64,000 nucleotides of DNA from Megaustenia siamemsis (lineage: Eukaryota; Mollusca; Gastropoda; Stylommatophora; Ariophantidae): the NCBI GenBank assembly GCA_032433765.1, contig JAVIAB010000073.1:60175552-60239551 (forward strand). The letters run 5' to 3'. A model generated the notes under the pieces. That model worked only from the letters and a program-made list of their open reading frames with translations. It made no database searches and was not told where the DNA came from. Of the stretch, positions 11,660 to 24,060 are shown piece after piece. A program made the translations under genes and the position numbers. Each line of letters opens with the position of its first letter. Positions within the stretch are counted from its first letter, which is position 1.

Positions 11660-13745
11660 CACATATCATCTATATCATCATTAATATCTCTATCATCTAT
11701 GCCAGATTATCATTTATATCATCATTAACATCTCTATCATCTATGTCATCATTATCACCTATATCATCATTAACATCTCTATCATCTATACCATCATTAA
11801 CATCTCTATTTTCTATATCATCATTAGCATCTCTGTCATCTGTATCATCATTAACATCTCTATCATCTATATCATCATTAACATCTCTATCATTTATATC
11901 ATCATTAACATCTCTATCATTTATATCATCATTAACATCTCTATCATCTATATCAGCATTAACATCTCTATCATTTGTATCATCATTAACATCTCTATCA
12001 TTTGTATCATCATTAACATCTCTATCATTTGTATCATCATTAACATCTCTATCATCTATATCAGCATTAACATCTCTATCATTTATATCAACATTAACAT
12101 CTCTATCATTTATATCATTATTAACATCTCTAACATCTATACACCAGCAATGGTACTAAGTTTCGTAAAGATAGTTTAAAGATAGATAGTTTATTAACAT
12201 CTCTATCATCTATACCATCATTAACATCTCTATCATTTATATCATCATTAACATCTCTATCATTTATATCATCATTAACATATCTATCATTTATATCATC
12301 ATTAACATCTCTATCATTTATATCATCATTAACATATCTATCATTTTTACATCATCATTAACATCTCTCTCATTTATATCATCATTAACATCTCTATCAT
12401 TTATATCATCATTAACATCTCTAACATCTATACACCAGCAATGGTACTAAGTGTCGTAAAGATAGTTTAAAGATAGATAGTTTATTAACATCTCTATCAT
12501 TTATATCATCATTAACATATCTATCATTTATATCATCATTAACATCTCTAACATCTATACACCAGCAATGGTACTAAGTGTCGTAAAGATAGTTTAAAGA
12601 TAGATAGTTTATTAACATCTCTATCATTTATATAATCATTAACATATCTATCATTTATATCATCATTAACATCTCTAACATCTATACACCCGCAATGGTA
12701 CTAAGTGTCGTAAAGATAGTTTAAAGATAGATAGTTTATTAACATCTATATCATTTATATCATCATTAACATCTCTATCATTTATATCATCATTAACATC
12801 TCTATCATCTATATCAGCATTAACATCTTTATCATTTATATCATCATTAACATCTCTAACATCTATATCATCTATTTCAACATTAACATCTATATCATCT
12901 AGTGACCGTTTGTGATTTCCAGGTTCAATTCACAAATGTTGCGAATTTTTTTTTCTTCGGATCGACTTTGTTTCAGGGTTTACGCAGTCTTTGAAAATTG
13001 GTACGTGCCTGTGATTTCTATCTAAGAAAAACATCATTAACATCTCTAACATCTATACACCAGCAATGGTACTAAGTGTCGCAAAGATAGTTTAAAGATA
13101 GATAGTTTATTAACATCTCTAGCATTTATATCATCATTAACATATCTATCATTCATATCATCATTAACATCTCTATCATTTATATCATCATTAACATCTC
13201 TATCATCTATATCATCATTAACATCTCTATCATCTATATCATCATTAGCATCTCTATCATTTATATCAACATTAACATCTCTATCATTTATATCATTATT
13301 AACATCTCTAACATCTATACACCAGCAATGGTACTAAGTGTCTTAAAGATAGTTTAAAGATAGATAGTTTATTAACATCTCTATCATCTATATCATCATT
13401 AACATCTCTAACATCTATATCATCATTAACATCTCTATCATTTATATCATCATTAACATCTCTAACATCTATATCATCATTAACATCTCTATCATTTATA
13501 TCATCATTAACATATCTATCATTTATATCATCATTAACATCTCTATCATCTATATCATCATTAACATCTCTATCATTTATATCATCATTAACATCTCTAT
13601 CATTTATATCATCATTAACATCTCTATCATCTATATCAGCATTAACATCTTTATCATTTATATCATCATTAACATCTCTAACATCTATATCAGCATTAAC
13701 ATCTATATCATCTATTTCAACATTAACATCTATATCATCTAGTGA
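11660..13745. repeat. 27-bp array with higher-order structure
   Basis: The basic unit is about 27 bp (ATCATTAACATCTCTATCAT). It is interrupted several times by a longer segment containing ACACCAGCAATGGTACTAAG, which recurs with its neighbours. A non-repetitive block (TAGTGACCGTTTGTGATT) occurs at 12900 and again 840 bp later at 13740, marking a large tandem duplication. Frames staying open reflect the nine-codon period. Confidence 0.93.
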
Positions 13746-13989
13746 CCGTTTGTGATTTTCAGGTTCAATTCACAAATGTTGCGAATTTTTTTTTCTTGAG
13801 ATCGACTTTGTTTCAGGGTTTACCCAGTCTCTGAAAATTGGTACGTGCCTGTGATTTCTATCTAAGAAAATAGAGAGGATTCGAGTGATGCTAATATTAC
13901 CCATAAATGAGCGGAAGGTCTTGAAAAATATGGCCTTAATATCAGATTTCTGTACGTCACAAAACGTGAGACGAGAATCGTAGTTATGC

Positions 13990-14775
13990 TAGTGTACGAA
14001 TGTACCCATCCATTGCAATACGTGTTTTTGTTATTCTTATTTTTCCTTTCATGTTTCTTTCATTATCATTATTATGTGCTATACCGGTTGGCGTTGCCGA
14101 CCGCATCCTTCTACAATTCTCTGTCCACACTGCATCGTATCAGTTCTGTTGGTGATTGTTTACCGTGCCACGGCAAGCTATCTAGTATCTTTTCTCTATG
14201 TCGTCCGCGATCTCTCTTTCCCTGTATTTTGACAACTGTAACCACACATTCCAACTTTTCTCTTCTCACGATGTGCTCGGAAAATGTCGATTGTTTGTTT
14301 CTGATATTTTTAGGAGCTCCCTTTTTGTGTTGGCCTCTTTGAGAATTTTCTTGTTGATATTTTTAGCTGTCTAGAGACTCTCAACATTCATCTGAGAAAT
14401 CCCATTTCTGTGGCTTCTAATCGTCTTTTCATTTGTTTGTCTACTGTCCTTGTTTCGTCCATAGGCCAGAATTAGCTCTAAATAGCACCGATGAACTCTC
14501 TGTCTCACTTCTATTGACATGGACTTGTTGCAGAAGAAATTTTCATTTTCTGAAATGCCACATTGGCTTGAGCTATTGTGCTTTTTATTTATGTGGTGCA
14601 TCTTCCGTCTGATGTTATTTTTGTGCCCAAGTAAATGAGGTCCAGCTCTTTTTTCAGCTTTGTCCAGCTGATGGTGGTGTTAGTTGTTCCTTTACTGAAC
14701 AATATTCTCTCTCTTTCTCTCTTCATCGTATTGTGACACACACAGTTAAAAGAGAATACAATTCGATTCACATTC
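13990..14775 (-). mobile_element. LINE 3'-end remnant
   Basis: The minus strand carries LIYLGTKITSDGRCTT, NENFFCNKSMSIEVRQRVHR and CYLELILAYGRNKDS, then a decayed tail including EKILDSLPWHGKQ. These match, in order, the C-terminal region of the same LINE family seen at 52745-53600 and 61600-62850. Frameshifts and stops are present. Confidence 0.7.
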
Positions 14776-15454
14776 TTATTCGTGGCTTCAGCTATTTCAT
14801 TAATCTATCGTTTTTTATGTCTGTCTATTTCCCCAATTTTTTTATTTCTTAAAAATATATATTAAGACTTTTAGCAATTAAATGGGAGAGTAATTCATGA
14901 ACACTGATGTAGCACATTGTTTTTTTTTAATTACCTATGTAGCTTTGTTTATACCTCCGTGAGATGTGTCCGCAAAGGTTTAAGAATTAAAGGTTACATG
15001 TCTCAACTCCGAGTGCACATTTCATTAATGAGCTTAATATACACGTTAAGACTCCAAAAAATGAATGCACTTATAGCTTTAGGATTTGTAAGAGTTCACA
15101 AATTATTACGTTTTTTTTTCTATAAAAATAGAAATGATAAATGATGGTGAATTTCTAAAGTAAAGTACATAGAAAGGTTTGTTTGACCTGTTACCTTTTT
15201 TTCACTGCCAATTCTATGTATCCATCAATTTATCCATCCATAAGTTCGTCCGTTTGTATGTCTCTCTATCACGTGTCTCACTCAGTAAATATAATCATAC
15301 TTCTATTGTCGTCTTCGCGCTCCTGTTGAGGAAGTTAACAATTGGCCTTGCGCTGCTCCAGTTTCTCAAGAAAACCGAAGCCATGAACCTCTGAACTGTC
15401 TCTGTTGACCAGGCTTTACATCACCGACCCTAACTTTATGGGCAGGCTGCAAGA
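14776..15454. other. No recognisable feature
   Basis: AT-rich sequence; I see nothing beyond short frames without motifs. Confidence 0.4.
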
Positions 15455-15697
15455 CTGCAAAATTATGTTCTATATTCTCTGAAAATTGTGTTCTATATTA
15501 TCTGAAAATTGTGTTCTATATTCTCTGAAAATTGTGTTCGATATTTTCTGAAAATTGTGTTCTATATTCACTGAAAATTGTGTTCTATATTCTCTGAAAA
15601 TTGTGTTCTATATTCTCTGAAAATTGTGTTCTATATTCTCTGAAAATTGTGTTTTATATTCTCTGAAAATTGTGTTCTATATTCTCTGAAAATTGAT
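15455..15697. repeat. 23-bp minisatellite, about 10 copies
   Basis: GAAAATTGTGTTCTATATT recurs every 23 bp (15481, 15504 and onward) with very little divergence. Confidence 0.95.
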
Positions 15698-16689
15698 CAC
15701 GAAACATGAATCATTATCTCCGAGACTAAGTTTCTGCCTTGCTCAGAAAGATAGCGTCTGACTGAACTAGCTGATTAGAGCCTCTGGGTTGTGTAGTCTG
15801 ATAAAAGTCTGCTCCATTCGGTGTCAAGGCACATGGGTGTAAGAGGTAGTGAGAGGCTTGCCAGTTTGGCTCATGTGGAGTGTAGAAAAGCAATGGACCG
15901 TGTTGACATTCGGAATGCCTTTGGGGATGCTGGACTAGACCGATTAAAAGGGAAAATGACCATATCCCTGCAACCATGAACATAATGCACGAATCTCATG
16001 TCACGGTGAAGCTATGGAGCGCTACTATAGACCAACGCAATACCAGTGTCGTTAGTCGCAACACTTTGAGGGATATACTAAGAAGATCTTAGCCCTATGA
16101 CTTATCTAATATGCAATGAGGAAGGCCTGTCGACTAAACTAATCTATATTCAGAACCCAGTTTTAACTTTACGCATTGGTGATTTTTGCTAAGGATGTAG
16201 ATGGCATCATGTCCCTTTTATTTGGTGAGAAAGACTGTCCATTTCTCTGCAATAGTGTTGTCGATGAAGAGCTCATCTCATTAAATGTTACATGTACAAA
16301 CAAATGCTCTTCCATACCGTTATATATTCCTAGCCATCCTAAGCCAAGAAACACTTTAATACGCCGACTTGACTCACTAGTCCGTTACAGACTGTTTGAA
16401 ATAGTTAGTTTTAAGATATTTAGTATTTAATATTTACATTTAAAATTCGTATATTAACAATTCATGATTGTACAAAGAAGTTACGACGGTGGTTTTCTGT
16501 TTCCTTCCGTCAGTTTGTTTCCGGTTGGCTCCGCTAGCCTTTGACTAAAACGTCTCACCCACAAGGCAGTGGGGTTGTTTCACTTCGGGGTACCTTCCCT
16601 TAGCCATTTACTCTCCCGACCTCGCCTGCAAGGCATCAGGGCAGCCACAGGTTGTACTGTTTACTGTATACAGTAGCAGGTAAAATTAC
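15698..16689. other. No gene recognised; possible repeat fragment at 16505-16680
   Basis: Frames at 15726-15983 (minus) and 16176-16430 (plus) show no family I recognise. The segment at 16505-16680 has words in common with 55500-55560, for example CTAGCCTTTGA, and may be part of another dispersed repeat; two short matches are weak evidence. Confidence 0.35.
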
Positions 16690-17090
16690 CCGACCTGAAT
16701 TTCATGGACAATAGGACAACAAACAAGAAAATCACTGGTCTGTAGAATGTGGTTTTACAAAAGAATGTTGAGAATACCATGGGCAGCTAAGAAGAATAAT
16801 GAAAACGTTATGAAAGAGGTCAAAGCAAAAAGAGAGCTAATTTCCAATATTAAGAAGAAACAATCATCATTTTTTGGCCATGTAATGAGAAGAGAACAAC
16901 TGGAATATATTGTAACAACTGGGAAAATTGAGGGACGAAGAGATAGAGGAAAGCAAAGAGAAAAAAATGCTAGACAGCTTAAGAGAATGGCTTGGCAGAA
17001 GGTCAACAACGAAAATGATAAATAACTGTCGAGATCGAAAGTTGTGGAGAGACATGTTCACCTACGCCAGCAGGCCCAGTACTTGATGAT
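16690..17090 (+). mobile_element. LINE 3' end (TGATGAT-tailed family), copy 1
   Basis: Plus-strand MWFYKRMLRIPWAAKKNNEN, then KEVKAKRELISNIKKKQSS, FFGHVMRREQLEYIVTTGK and EGRRDRGKQREK. The 3' end reads TACGCCAGCAGGCCCAGTAC then TTGATGAT. The same 3' end recurs at 21299-21650, 52745-53600 and 54865-55260. Variable 5' truncation with a shared 3' end is the hallmark of target-primed reverse transcription. A frameshift near 16965 and a stop before the MWF block show decay. Confidence 0.82.
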
Positions 17091-17099
17091 ATTAACAAT

Positions 17100-17262
17100 T
17101 AATGTTAAATATTTATTTTTAAAATACTTATTTTAATGTTTCATTTGAAATACTTGATTTTAAAATACTTATTTTAATGTTTCATTTGAAATACTTGATT
17201 TTAAAATACTTATTTTAATGTTTCTTTTGAAATACTTGATTTTAAAATACTTAGTTGAACAA
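17100..17262. repeat. 51-bp minisatellite, about 3 copies
   Basis: AAAATACTTATTTTAATG recurs three times at about 51-bp spacing, just beyond the LINE 3' end. Confidence 0.88.
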
Positions 17263-17734
17263 TTAATATTAAACATTTCGATTTAAAGCATTCAGTTTAA
17301 TGTTTAATTTAAAATATTTAGTTTTAAAATAATTTATTTCATTATAGATGTTAGTTCCAAATACTCTTGATTGTATACACGATGATTGCTGAGAATCGGT
17401 TATGAGACTTCGAGAATCGAGAGCAAAGTTTTGTTACAAGTAGGGCGGGACAACGAAGATGATGGATCAGAAGTATTTATAACCAGTCCGCATCTTTCTT
17501 ATCGGTGTTATGCCAGATGAGACCGTTGACCTCCGCATTGACCACTACTGAGTTCTGTTCCCTGCATTTCCTATCCAGTGCAACAATATAAAATAATGTG
17601 CCCTTGAATATAGTAGGCAATGATATCCACGCATTGCCAGCGTTGATATTGTTGAGCCCACAGATCAGTTTGATGACATCATCTGCTCGGCACACCCATA
17701 CTTCTAAAACAGGTCACACTTATTAATATAGAGA
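17263..17734. other. No gene assigned; one 72-codon minus frame
   Basis: A minus-strand frame at 17477-17695 looks less repetitive than its surroundings, with varied residue use (ICGLNNINAGNAWISL). I recognise no family, so it could be an exon fragment or chance. Confidence 0.3.
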
Positions 17735-19150
17735 AAATGCCACACAAATATAGTTAACTGGTTGGTAGTTGGAGACAAACTTATAGTTAACTTGTTGGTA
17801 GTTAGAGACAAACTTATAGTTAACTTGTTGGTAGTTAGAGACAAACTTATATTTAACTTGTTGGTTGTTAGAGACAAACCTATAGTTAACGTGTTGCTAA
17901 TTATAGACAAAACTTATAGTTAACTTGTTGGTAGTTGGAGACAAAACTTATAGTTAGGTGATTGGTAATTAGAGTCAAAAACGTATATTTAGGTGATTAG
18001 TAATTATAGACAAAACTTATAGTTAACTTGTTGGTAGTTGGAGACAAAACTTAGAGTTAGGTGATTGGTAATTAGAGTTAAAAACTTATATTTAGGTGAT
18101 TGGTAATTAGAGATAAAACTTATAGTTAGGTGGATGGTAATTAGAGATAAAAAAAGTATAGCTAAATGGTTGGTAATTAGAGACAAAAATTTATGATTAG
18201 GTGTTTGTAATTAAAGATAAAAACTTATAGTTAACTGGTTGGTAATTAGAGGCAAAAACTTACAGTTAGGTGATTGATAATTATAAACAAAACTTATAGT
18301 TAACTTGTTGGTAGTTGGAGACAAAACTTATAGTTAGGTGATTGGTAATTAGAGTCAAAAACGTATATTTAGGTGATTAGTAATTATAGACAAAACTTAT
18401 AGTTAACTTGTTGGTAGTTGGAGACAAAACTTAGAGTTAGGTGATTGGTAATTAGAGTCAAAAACTTATATTTAGGTGATTGGTAATTAGAGATAAAACT
18501 TATAGTTAGGTGGATGGTAATTAGAGATAAAAAAAGTATAGCTAAATGGTTGGTAATTAGAGACAAAAATTTATGATTAGGTGTTTGTAATTAAAGATAA
18601 AAACTTATAGTTAACTGGTTGGTAATTAGAGGCAAAAACTTACAGTTAGGTGATTGATAATTAGAGACAAAAACTTATAGTTAACGTGTTGGGAGTTAGA
18701 GAGAGACAAACATTTATAGTTAAATGGTTGGCAATTAGAGATAAACACTTATAGTTAACTGGTTGGCAATTAGAGATAAACACTTATAGTTAACTGGTTG
18801 GCAATTAGAGATACACATGTATAGTTAACTGGTTGGTAATTAGAGACAAACACTTATAGTTAACTGGTTGGCAGTTAGAGATACACATGTATAGTTAACT
18901 GGTTGGTAATTAGAGACAAACACTTATAGTTAACTGGTTGGTAATTAGAGACAAACACTTATAGTTAACTGGTTGGCAGTTAGAGATACACATGTATAGT
19001 TAACTGGTTGCTAATTAGAGACAAGCACTTATAGTTAACAGGTTGGCAGTTAGAGACAAACACTTATAGTTAACTGGTTGGCAGTTAGAGACAAACACTT
19101 ATAGTTAACTATTGGTAGTTGTCGACAAACGTTGAGTTAACTGATTGGTA
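17735..19150. repeat. 35-bp array with 380-bp higher-order duplication
   Basis: The unit of about 35 bp includes TATAGTTAACTGGTTGG and TAATTAGAGACAAA. The segment near 17925-18300 is repeated almost exactly 380 bp downstream (for example 17941 and 18321). Units after about 18700 form a distinct, more uniform subfamily. Confidence 0.94.
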
Positions 19151-19479
19151 ATTGAAGAGAAACAAGGAGAACATTATCATTCAGTTTTGTTTGCTATCAG
19201 TCTAGGCAAATGGTAATCACATCTCTAGAGAAGCTATGTGGTCTTGAGATAAATAAGTCAGCCTCTGGACAAGGATGGCTTGGGTTCGAATCACTGGCGT
19301 TTTCTTCATGGCTCTATTTTTGACGGTCTCTGTGTAGTAATATTCCATGTCTAGTCCTATAGCATAACGGCGACAATGAGGGGGTTCCATGTGTTCTCTG
19401 CTCACGTTAAAGAACTCTTTGTAGTTACAAGTCCAGAAGTGTAGGCTACAATCAAAATGATCTCAGTCGACGGCAAAAA

Positions 19480-19600
19480 ATATAAGCCGTGCCGAATGGA
19501 TATGTCCAGCCAGATGTCGCAGATATTGCGACTTGTCGTAAACTAGCGACAAAACGATCCATGCCCACTTAACTGATGCACGCTGCAGAAGAGACAGACG
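19480..19600 (+). mobile_element. Unnamed dispersed repeat R3, partial copy
   Basis: GTAAACTAGCGACAAAACGA and ATGCCCACTTAACTGATG match, with substitutions, the corresponding words at 24007-24045, 45820-45860 and (opposite strand) 24650-24705. Confidence 0.5.
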
Positions 19601-19705
19601 AAGAAGACGAAGAAACCATATTTCTAGAAATGTATCTCATGTTCTCTCCATACAGATTGAGTGTACGAAAAGAATCGATCAATTAGTATTTTCTCATTTT
19701 GGGCT

Positions 19706-20244
19706 AGGGAGCCGCGATAGCTCAGTGGTTAGTGGACTGGACTACAGAGGACAAGGGGTAGGGTTCGATCCCAACCGACAGCTACCGGGTTCAGTAAAAA
19801 AAAGTAAAGTACCCCCGGCACGCCAAGTGCCGTATAGGGAAATATGGTGTTAGTGACCTTATATTTTACAGACCTTCAGCACATGATTTTTGGGGTAATG
19901 TGGTCAGTATTACGCCCGTGCTGCTTTACTTTCCCAGAAAAAAATCTGGTACCCATTTAAGGCTGAGTGAACCCGGAAGCCGTCGGTTGGGATCGAACCC
20001 TACCCCTTGCCCGTGGTAGTCCAGTTCACTAACCACTGAGCTATCGCGGCTGCCCTTCCGGGTTCACCCAGCCTTAAATGGGTACCGGATTTTTTTTCTG
20101 GGAAAGTAAAGCAGCACGGGCGTAATACCGACCACATTACCCCAAAAATAATGTGCTGAAGGTCTGTAAAATATAGGGTCACTAACACCATATTCCCTAT
20201 ACGCCACTTTGCGTGACGGGGGTACTTTACTACTTTTTTTTTTA
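19706..20244 (+). mobile_element. tRNA-derived SINE, outer copy S3 (interrupted)
   Basis: A plus-strand SINE of the window-wide family whose head occupies 19706-19793 and whose core and tail resume after 20058. It is flanked by a perfect 13-bp duplication CTCATTTTGGGCT at 19693-19705 and 20245-20257, which confirms that the two halves belong to one insertion split by S4. Confidence 0.93.
19794..20057 (-). mobile_element. tRNA-derived SINE, inner nested copy S4
   Basis: A complete minus-strand member of the same family inserted inside S3. The 9-bp duplication CCGGGTTCA lies at 19785-19793 and 20058-20066. Opposite-orientation nesting places complementary SINE cores and heads close together, so a transcript would form a hairpin. 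Confidence 0.93.
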
Positions 20245-20257
20245 CTCATTTTGGGCT

Positions 20258-20800
20258 GCTTTAGAGCAGATACTTAGATTTCATTCTCAGTTATTGAGTT
20301 ATTTGCGGGTCAGTACGCATATCAAACTCAGTGCCAATCCGTTGCGATTATATATCTGACCGTTCATCTCTTATATTCTAACTATACCGCTGCATTTTGC
20401 AATGTATTCCCGGCATGATATAACTCATTAACTGTGTGCTAAGTACTTACGTCTGCCAACCCACAGTGTTTCCCCATTACTTACCAACTCCGAGTTATCC
20501 AAGGATGCTAGTATTTCAAGGAATATCTATTCTTTGCAGAATTGTTGGAAGTGGACTCATTTTGGGCTTGACCTTAATGAGATGGCACGCGCAGTAGGGC
20601 AGGAAATGGATTTTCTTCTGCTTCACGTGCTAATAAAACATCGTTTCCTGATAGCGGAACAATTTACTTGGGAAAGATCGACGACGACACAGAGAGAATA
20701 AGGAATAATTCAGTTAAGTAGTCTCTTCAGTCAGCATTACAAGGAAAATTGAACATGAGAAATGGTGCATCCCTACGCATATGGGATTACTGAGCTTTAT
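20258..20800. other. No recognisable feature
   Basis: Sequence of mixed composition; no gene or repeat seen. Confidence 0.4.
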
Positions 20801-20862
20801 TACTATTACTATTATTATTATTATTATTATTACTATTATTACTATTAGTATTATTATTATTG
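20801..20862. repeat. (ATT)n microsatellite
   Basis: A run of ATT/ACT trinucleotides. Confidence 0.93.
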
Positions 20863-21282
20863 CTTAAACCAGTGGTTACAAAACTGTTGACACCAACGAC
20901 TCCCTTTCTTAACTGAGCATGTATCAGCAGCACCCTCATGGCAGTTAAGATCGTATAAGTCTGGTAACCTTTGATCTTGTATCTATTCTTGGATAGATTA
21001 TTACTTTAGGCACAGAAATAAAGTTCAGTAGCAACGGTGATATAAAAGTGATTTAATCCTGCAAAAAATAAAATATATACAACATGCTATTGTTTATAAT
21101 GACATTACCACAATTCTTCACAAACACAAAGTAATAATTTCACCAATTTTGAAAACACATGTTTGTTCTAAAAGTTTATCTTATTTTATTTTAATAACAA
21201 AAAAAAAGTATTTTATTATTACATTCAAACACGAGTATTCACATTCACTGCCCTAATGAGAAGGATGAGGTTGTTTATACTT
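20863..21282. other. No recognisable feature
   Basis: AT-rich DNA; I see nothing definable. Confidence 0.4.
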
Positions 21283-21298
21283 GATTAGATCATGGTAT

Positions 21299-21647
21299 GA
21301 ACTGGTAATGTGGTTTTACATAAGAATGTTGAGAATACCATGAACAGCTAAGAAGAGTAATGAAAACGTTCAGAAAGAGGCCAAAGCAAAAGGAGAGCTA
21401 ATTTCCAATATTAGGAAGAAACAATTATAATTTTTTGGCCATGTAATGAGAAAAGAACAACTGGAATATATTGTAACAACTGGGAAAATTGAGGGACGAA
21501 GAGACAGAGGGAAGCAAAGAGAAAATATACCAGACAGCTTAAGAGAATGACTTGACAGAAGGTCAACAACAGAAATGATAAATAACTGTCGAAAGTTGTG
21601 GAGAGACATGATCACCTACGCCAGCAGGCCCGATACTTGATGATGAT
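21299..21647 (+). mobile_element. LINE 3' end (TGATGAT-tailed family), copy 2
   Basis: Same 3' coding end as 16690-17090: TGTGGTTTTACATAAGAATG opens it and CGATACTTGATGATGATG closes it. An imperfect 16-bp duplication flanks it: GATTAGATCATGGTAT at 21283-21298 and GATTAGTTCACGGTAT at 21648-21663. Stops and frameshifts show that it is dead. Confidence 0.85.
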
Positions 21648-21867
21648 GATTAGTTCACGGTATCTTAGAGATATTTTAGGTATTGTAACACCTACTTACT
21701 TTTCGATATCAAGAACTCTATTATATTTCGATGTTTTTAATTCTATGTCTCGACCTTCTTACAGTCATTGCAGAAAATGCCCTGTTAACGTGGGTAAGAG
21801 GAAGCGATCGGAGTCTAAGCATGGAGTGCATTCTTGTTGATCATCGAGTGTTCATCTTCAATGATCT

Positions 21868-22262
21868 TCCTGTGACTATAACATCATGAAAACTCTAGTA
21901 ATGCCTGTGACTATAACATCATGAAAACTCTAGTAATGCCTGTGACAATAACATCATGAAAACTCTAGTAATGCCTGTGACTATAACATCATGAAAACTC
22001 TAGTAATGCCTGTGACAATAACATCATGAAAACTCTAGTAATGCCTGTGACAATAACATCATGAAAACTCTAGTAATGCCTGTGACTATAACATCATGAA
22101 AACTCTAGTAATGCCTGTGACTATAACATCATGAAAACTCTAGTAATGCCTGTGACAATAACATCATGAAAACTCTAGTAATGCCTGTGACTATAAAATC
22201 ATGAAAACTCTAGTAATGCCTGTGACAATAACATCATGAAAACTCTAGTAATGCCTGTGACT
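21868..22262. repeat. 35-bp minisatellite, about 11 copies
   Basis: ATGCCTGTGACTATAACATC recurs every 35 bp (21901, 21936 and onward). The units differ mainly at one CT/CA position. Confidence 0.96.
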
Positions 22263-22299
22263 GAAACCTTGCTTTCATTGTCCAATCAGTAAAAATGTA

Positions 22300-22760
22300 C
22301 ATGAGCTGTTCTGTTACTTCGTTGTTTGAGCGCTGAGCTGTTATGTTACTTCATTGTTTGAGCGCTGAGCTGTTATGTTACTTCATTGTTTGAGCGCTGA
22401 GCTGTTCTGTTACTTCATTGTTTCAGCGCTGAGCTGTTATGTTACTTCATTGTTTGAGCGCTGAGCTGTTCTGTTACTTCATTGTTTGAGCGCTGAGCTG
22501 TTATGTTACTTCATTGTTTGAGCGCTGAGCTGTTCTGTTACTTCATTGTTTGAGCGCTGAGCTGTTATGTTTTTTAGTTGTTTGAGCGCTGAGCTGTTCT
22601 GTTACTTCGTTGTTTGAGCGCTGAGCAGTTCTGTTACTTCGTTGTTTGAGCGCTGAGCTGTTCTGTTACTTCATTGTTTGAGTGCTGAACTGTTCTGTTT
22701 TTTAGTTGTTTGAGCGCTGAGCTGTCCTGGTTCTTCGTTGTTTTAGTGCTGAGCTGTCTC
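22300..22760. repeat. 32-bp minisatellite, about 13-14 copies
   Basis: CGCTGAGCTGTTATGTTACT recurs every 32 bp (22331, 22363 and onward). It begins about 40 bp after an unrelated 35-bp array. Confidence 0.95.
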
Positions 22761-22974
22761 TACCACCGAAATCAAGGACGTTTATTTGGTACACAGGAAG
22801 TAACAAATAGAAAACACCACGTCGTGTTGGAAAGCTTGCAGGTGGTGTAATGATGTTATATTAATTAATATTGATTTACGAGACTATTTGATAGGATATT
22901 CCTTATTCTTAAGTCTTGATCCTTCGCGCGCCGGTATATGTCGCATAGGACCTGTAGTGTTTTCCCCACCCATT

Positions 22975-23240
22975 TTTATTCTGGGTGAGGTGTTCGATCT
23001 TATCCATTGAGCTAATACCTGTCATCTTTTATTCTTTTATAAGTGTTCTTTTTTGGTGTCTCTGTAGGTCTTCCTCTTTTTTCTGTATCCTGATGTTTCC
23101 CTTAGAAGAGCCTGTTTTGGAATTCTCTTGTTGTCTCTTCTCAGCACATCTAAACTAAAAGGATATGCAAGATGATAAATGATGACAGAATGAACACTAT
23201 CTTGTAGAAACTCGTTTATGTAGTTCAAACGTTAAACTTT
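22975..23240 (-). mobile_element. LINE C-terminal fragment beside a tRNA-like A-box remnant
   Basis: The minus strand reads DVLRRDNKRIPKQALLRETS and GYRKKRKTYRDT, closely matching the tail of the fragment at 840-1130 (LETSGYRKRVRPK). Just beyond, at about 22985-23025 on the minus strand, TTAGCTCAATGGATAAGATC looks like the 5' half of a tRNA-derived sequence. Both are short and decayed. Confidence 0.5.
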
Positions 23241-23639
23241 CGTGGATGTTGTCATGTTATTATTTCTAAGCAATGAGTAGGCACACGACAATGTCTTCGA
23301 CACTGAGTCCTTGCCAACGTTTGGCGGCGCCCCGGAGAGCAGCGGCGTCCCGAGGAGTAGCGGCGCACACTTTGGGAACCACTATTTTAAACCAATGGGA
23401 AGGAGAGGAATAAGAGGAAGAACAGTCGAATTTGGATGTAACAAGGACTGCTCTTGAATTTGTTGAAAATGGACTCAAGCTGGATAGCGAGTTGGTACTG
23501 AATGCTCTTTGGGGAGGCACAAATGCCAGCTGACGTTGGATAATTGCAGAACAATGATCAAGATCCTACTAGTCCATTTCTTCAAAGTTCATGTGAAAAA
23601 AAAAAAAAACAAGCTTACTTGTGTGACCACGTAAGAAGG

Positions 23640-24060
23640 GATCAAACATGAAAGGCAAACCCAATACCCAAAATAAAGTAGCCCTGATGTCGGATATCTT
23701 GGGGCGAATTAGACATATCATGGAGATTGCTAAGGGAGCCGCGATAGCTCAGTGGTTAGTGAACTGGACTACAACGGACAAGAGGTAGGGTTCGATCCCA
23801 ACTGACGGCTTCCGGGTTCACCCAGCCTTTAATAGGTACCGGATTTTGTCTGGGAAAGTAAAGCAGCACGGGCGTAATACTGACCACATTACCCCAAAAA
23901 TCATGTGCCGAAGGTCTGTAAAATTTATGGTCACTAACACCATATTACCTATACGCCACTTGGCGTGACGGGGGTACTTTACTTTTTTTTAAAAATGGAG
24001 ATTGCTGTAAACCACGATACAACACAACTACGCCCACTTAACAACCTTCTACTGGGAGAG
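23640..24060 (+). mobile_element. Dispersed repeat R3, copy interrupted by a SINE
   Basis: The repeat words run on both sides of the SINE: CCCTGATGTCGGATATCTTG before it and GTAAACCACGATACAACACA then GCCCACTTAAC after it. Similar words at 24620-24900 (minus) and 45690-45890 (plus) define a family. I cannot identify it as a known element. Confidence 0.65.
23732..23994 (+). mobile_element. tRNA-derived SINE, copy S5
   Basis: A full-length family member of 263 bp flanked by a perfect 12-bp duplication ATGGAGATTGCT at 23720-23731 and 23995-24006. The 3' end is TACTTTACTTTTTTTTAAAA. It is inserted in repeat R3. Confidence 0.95.

Noticed and set aside
11743..12159. 138-codon serine/leucine-rich frame
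   Set aside because: A 27-bp array translation; the same array breaks frame a little downstream.
19706..20244. Functional tRNA genes at the SINE heads
   Set aside because: Each head is followed by the same SINE core and tail and flanked by target-site duplications, and the cloverleaf stems pair poorly.
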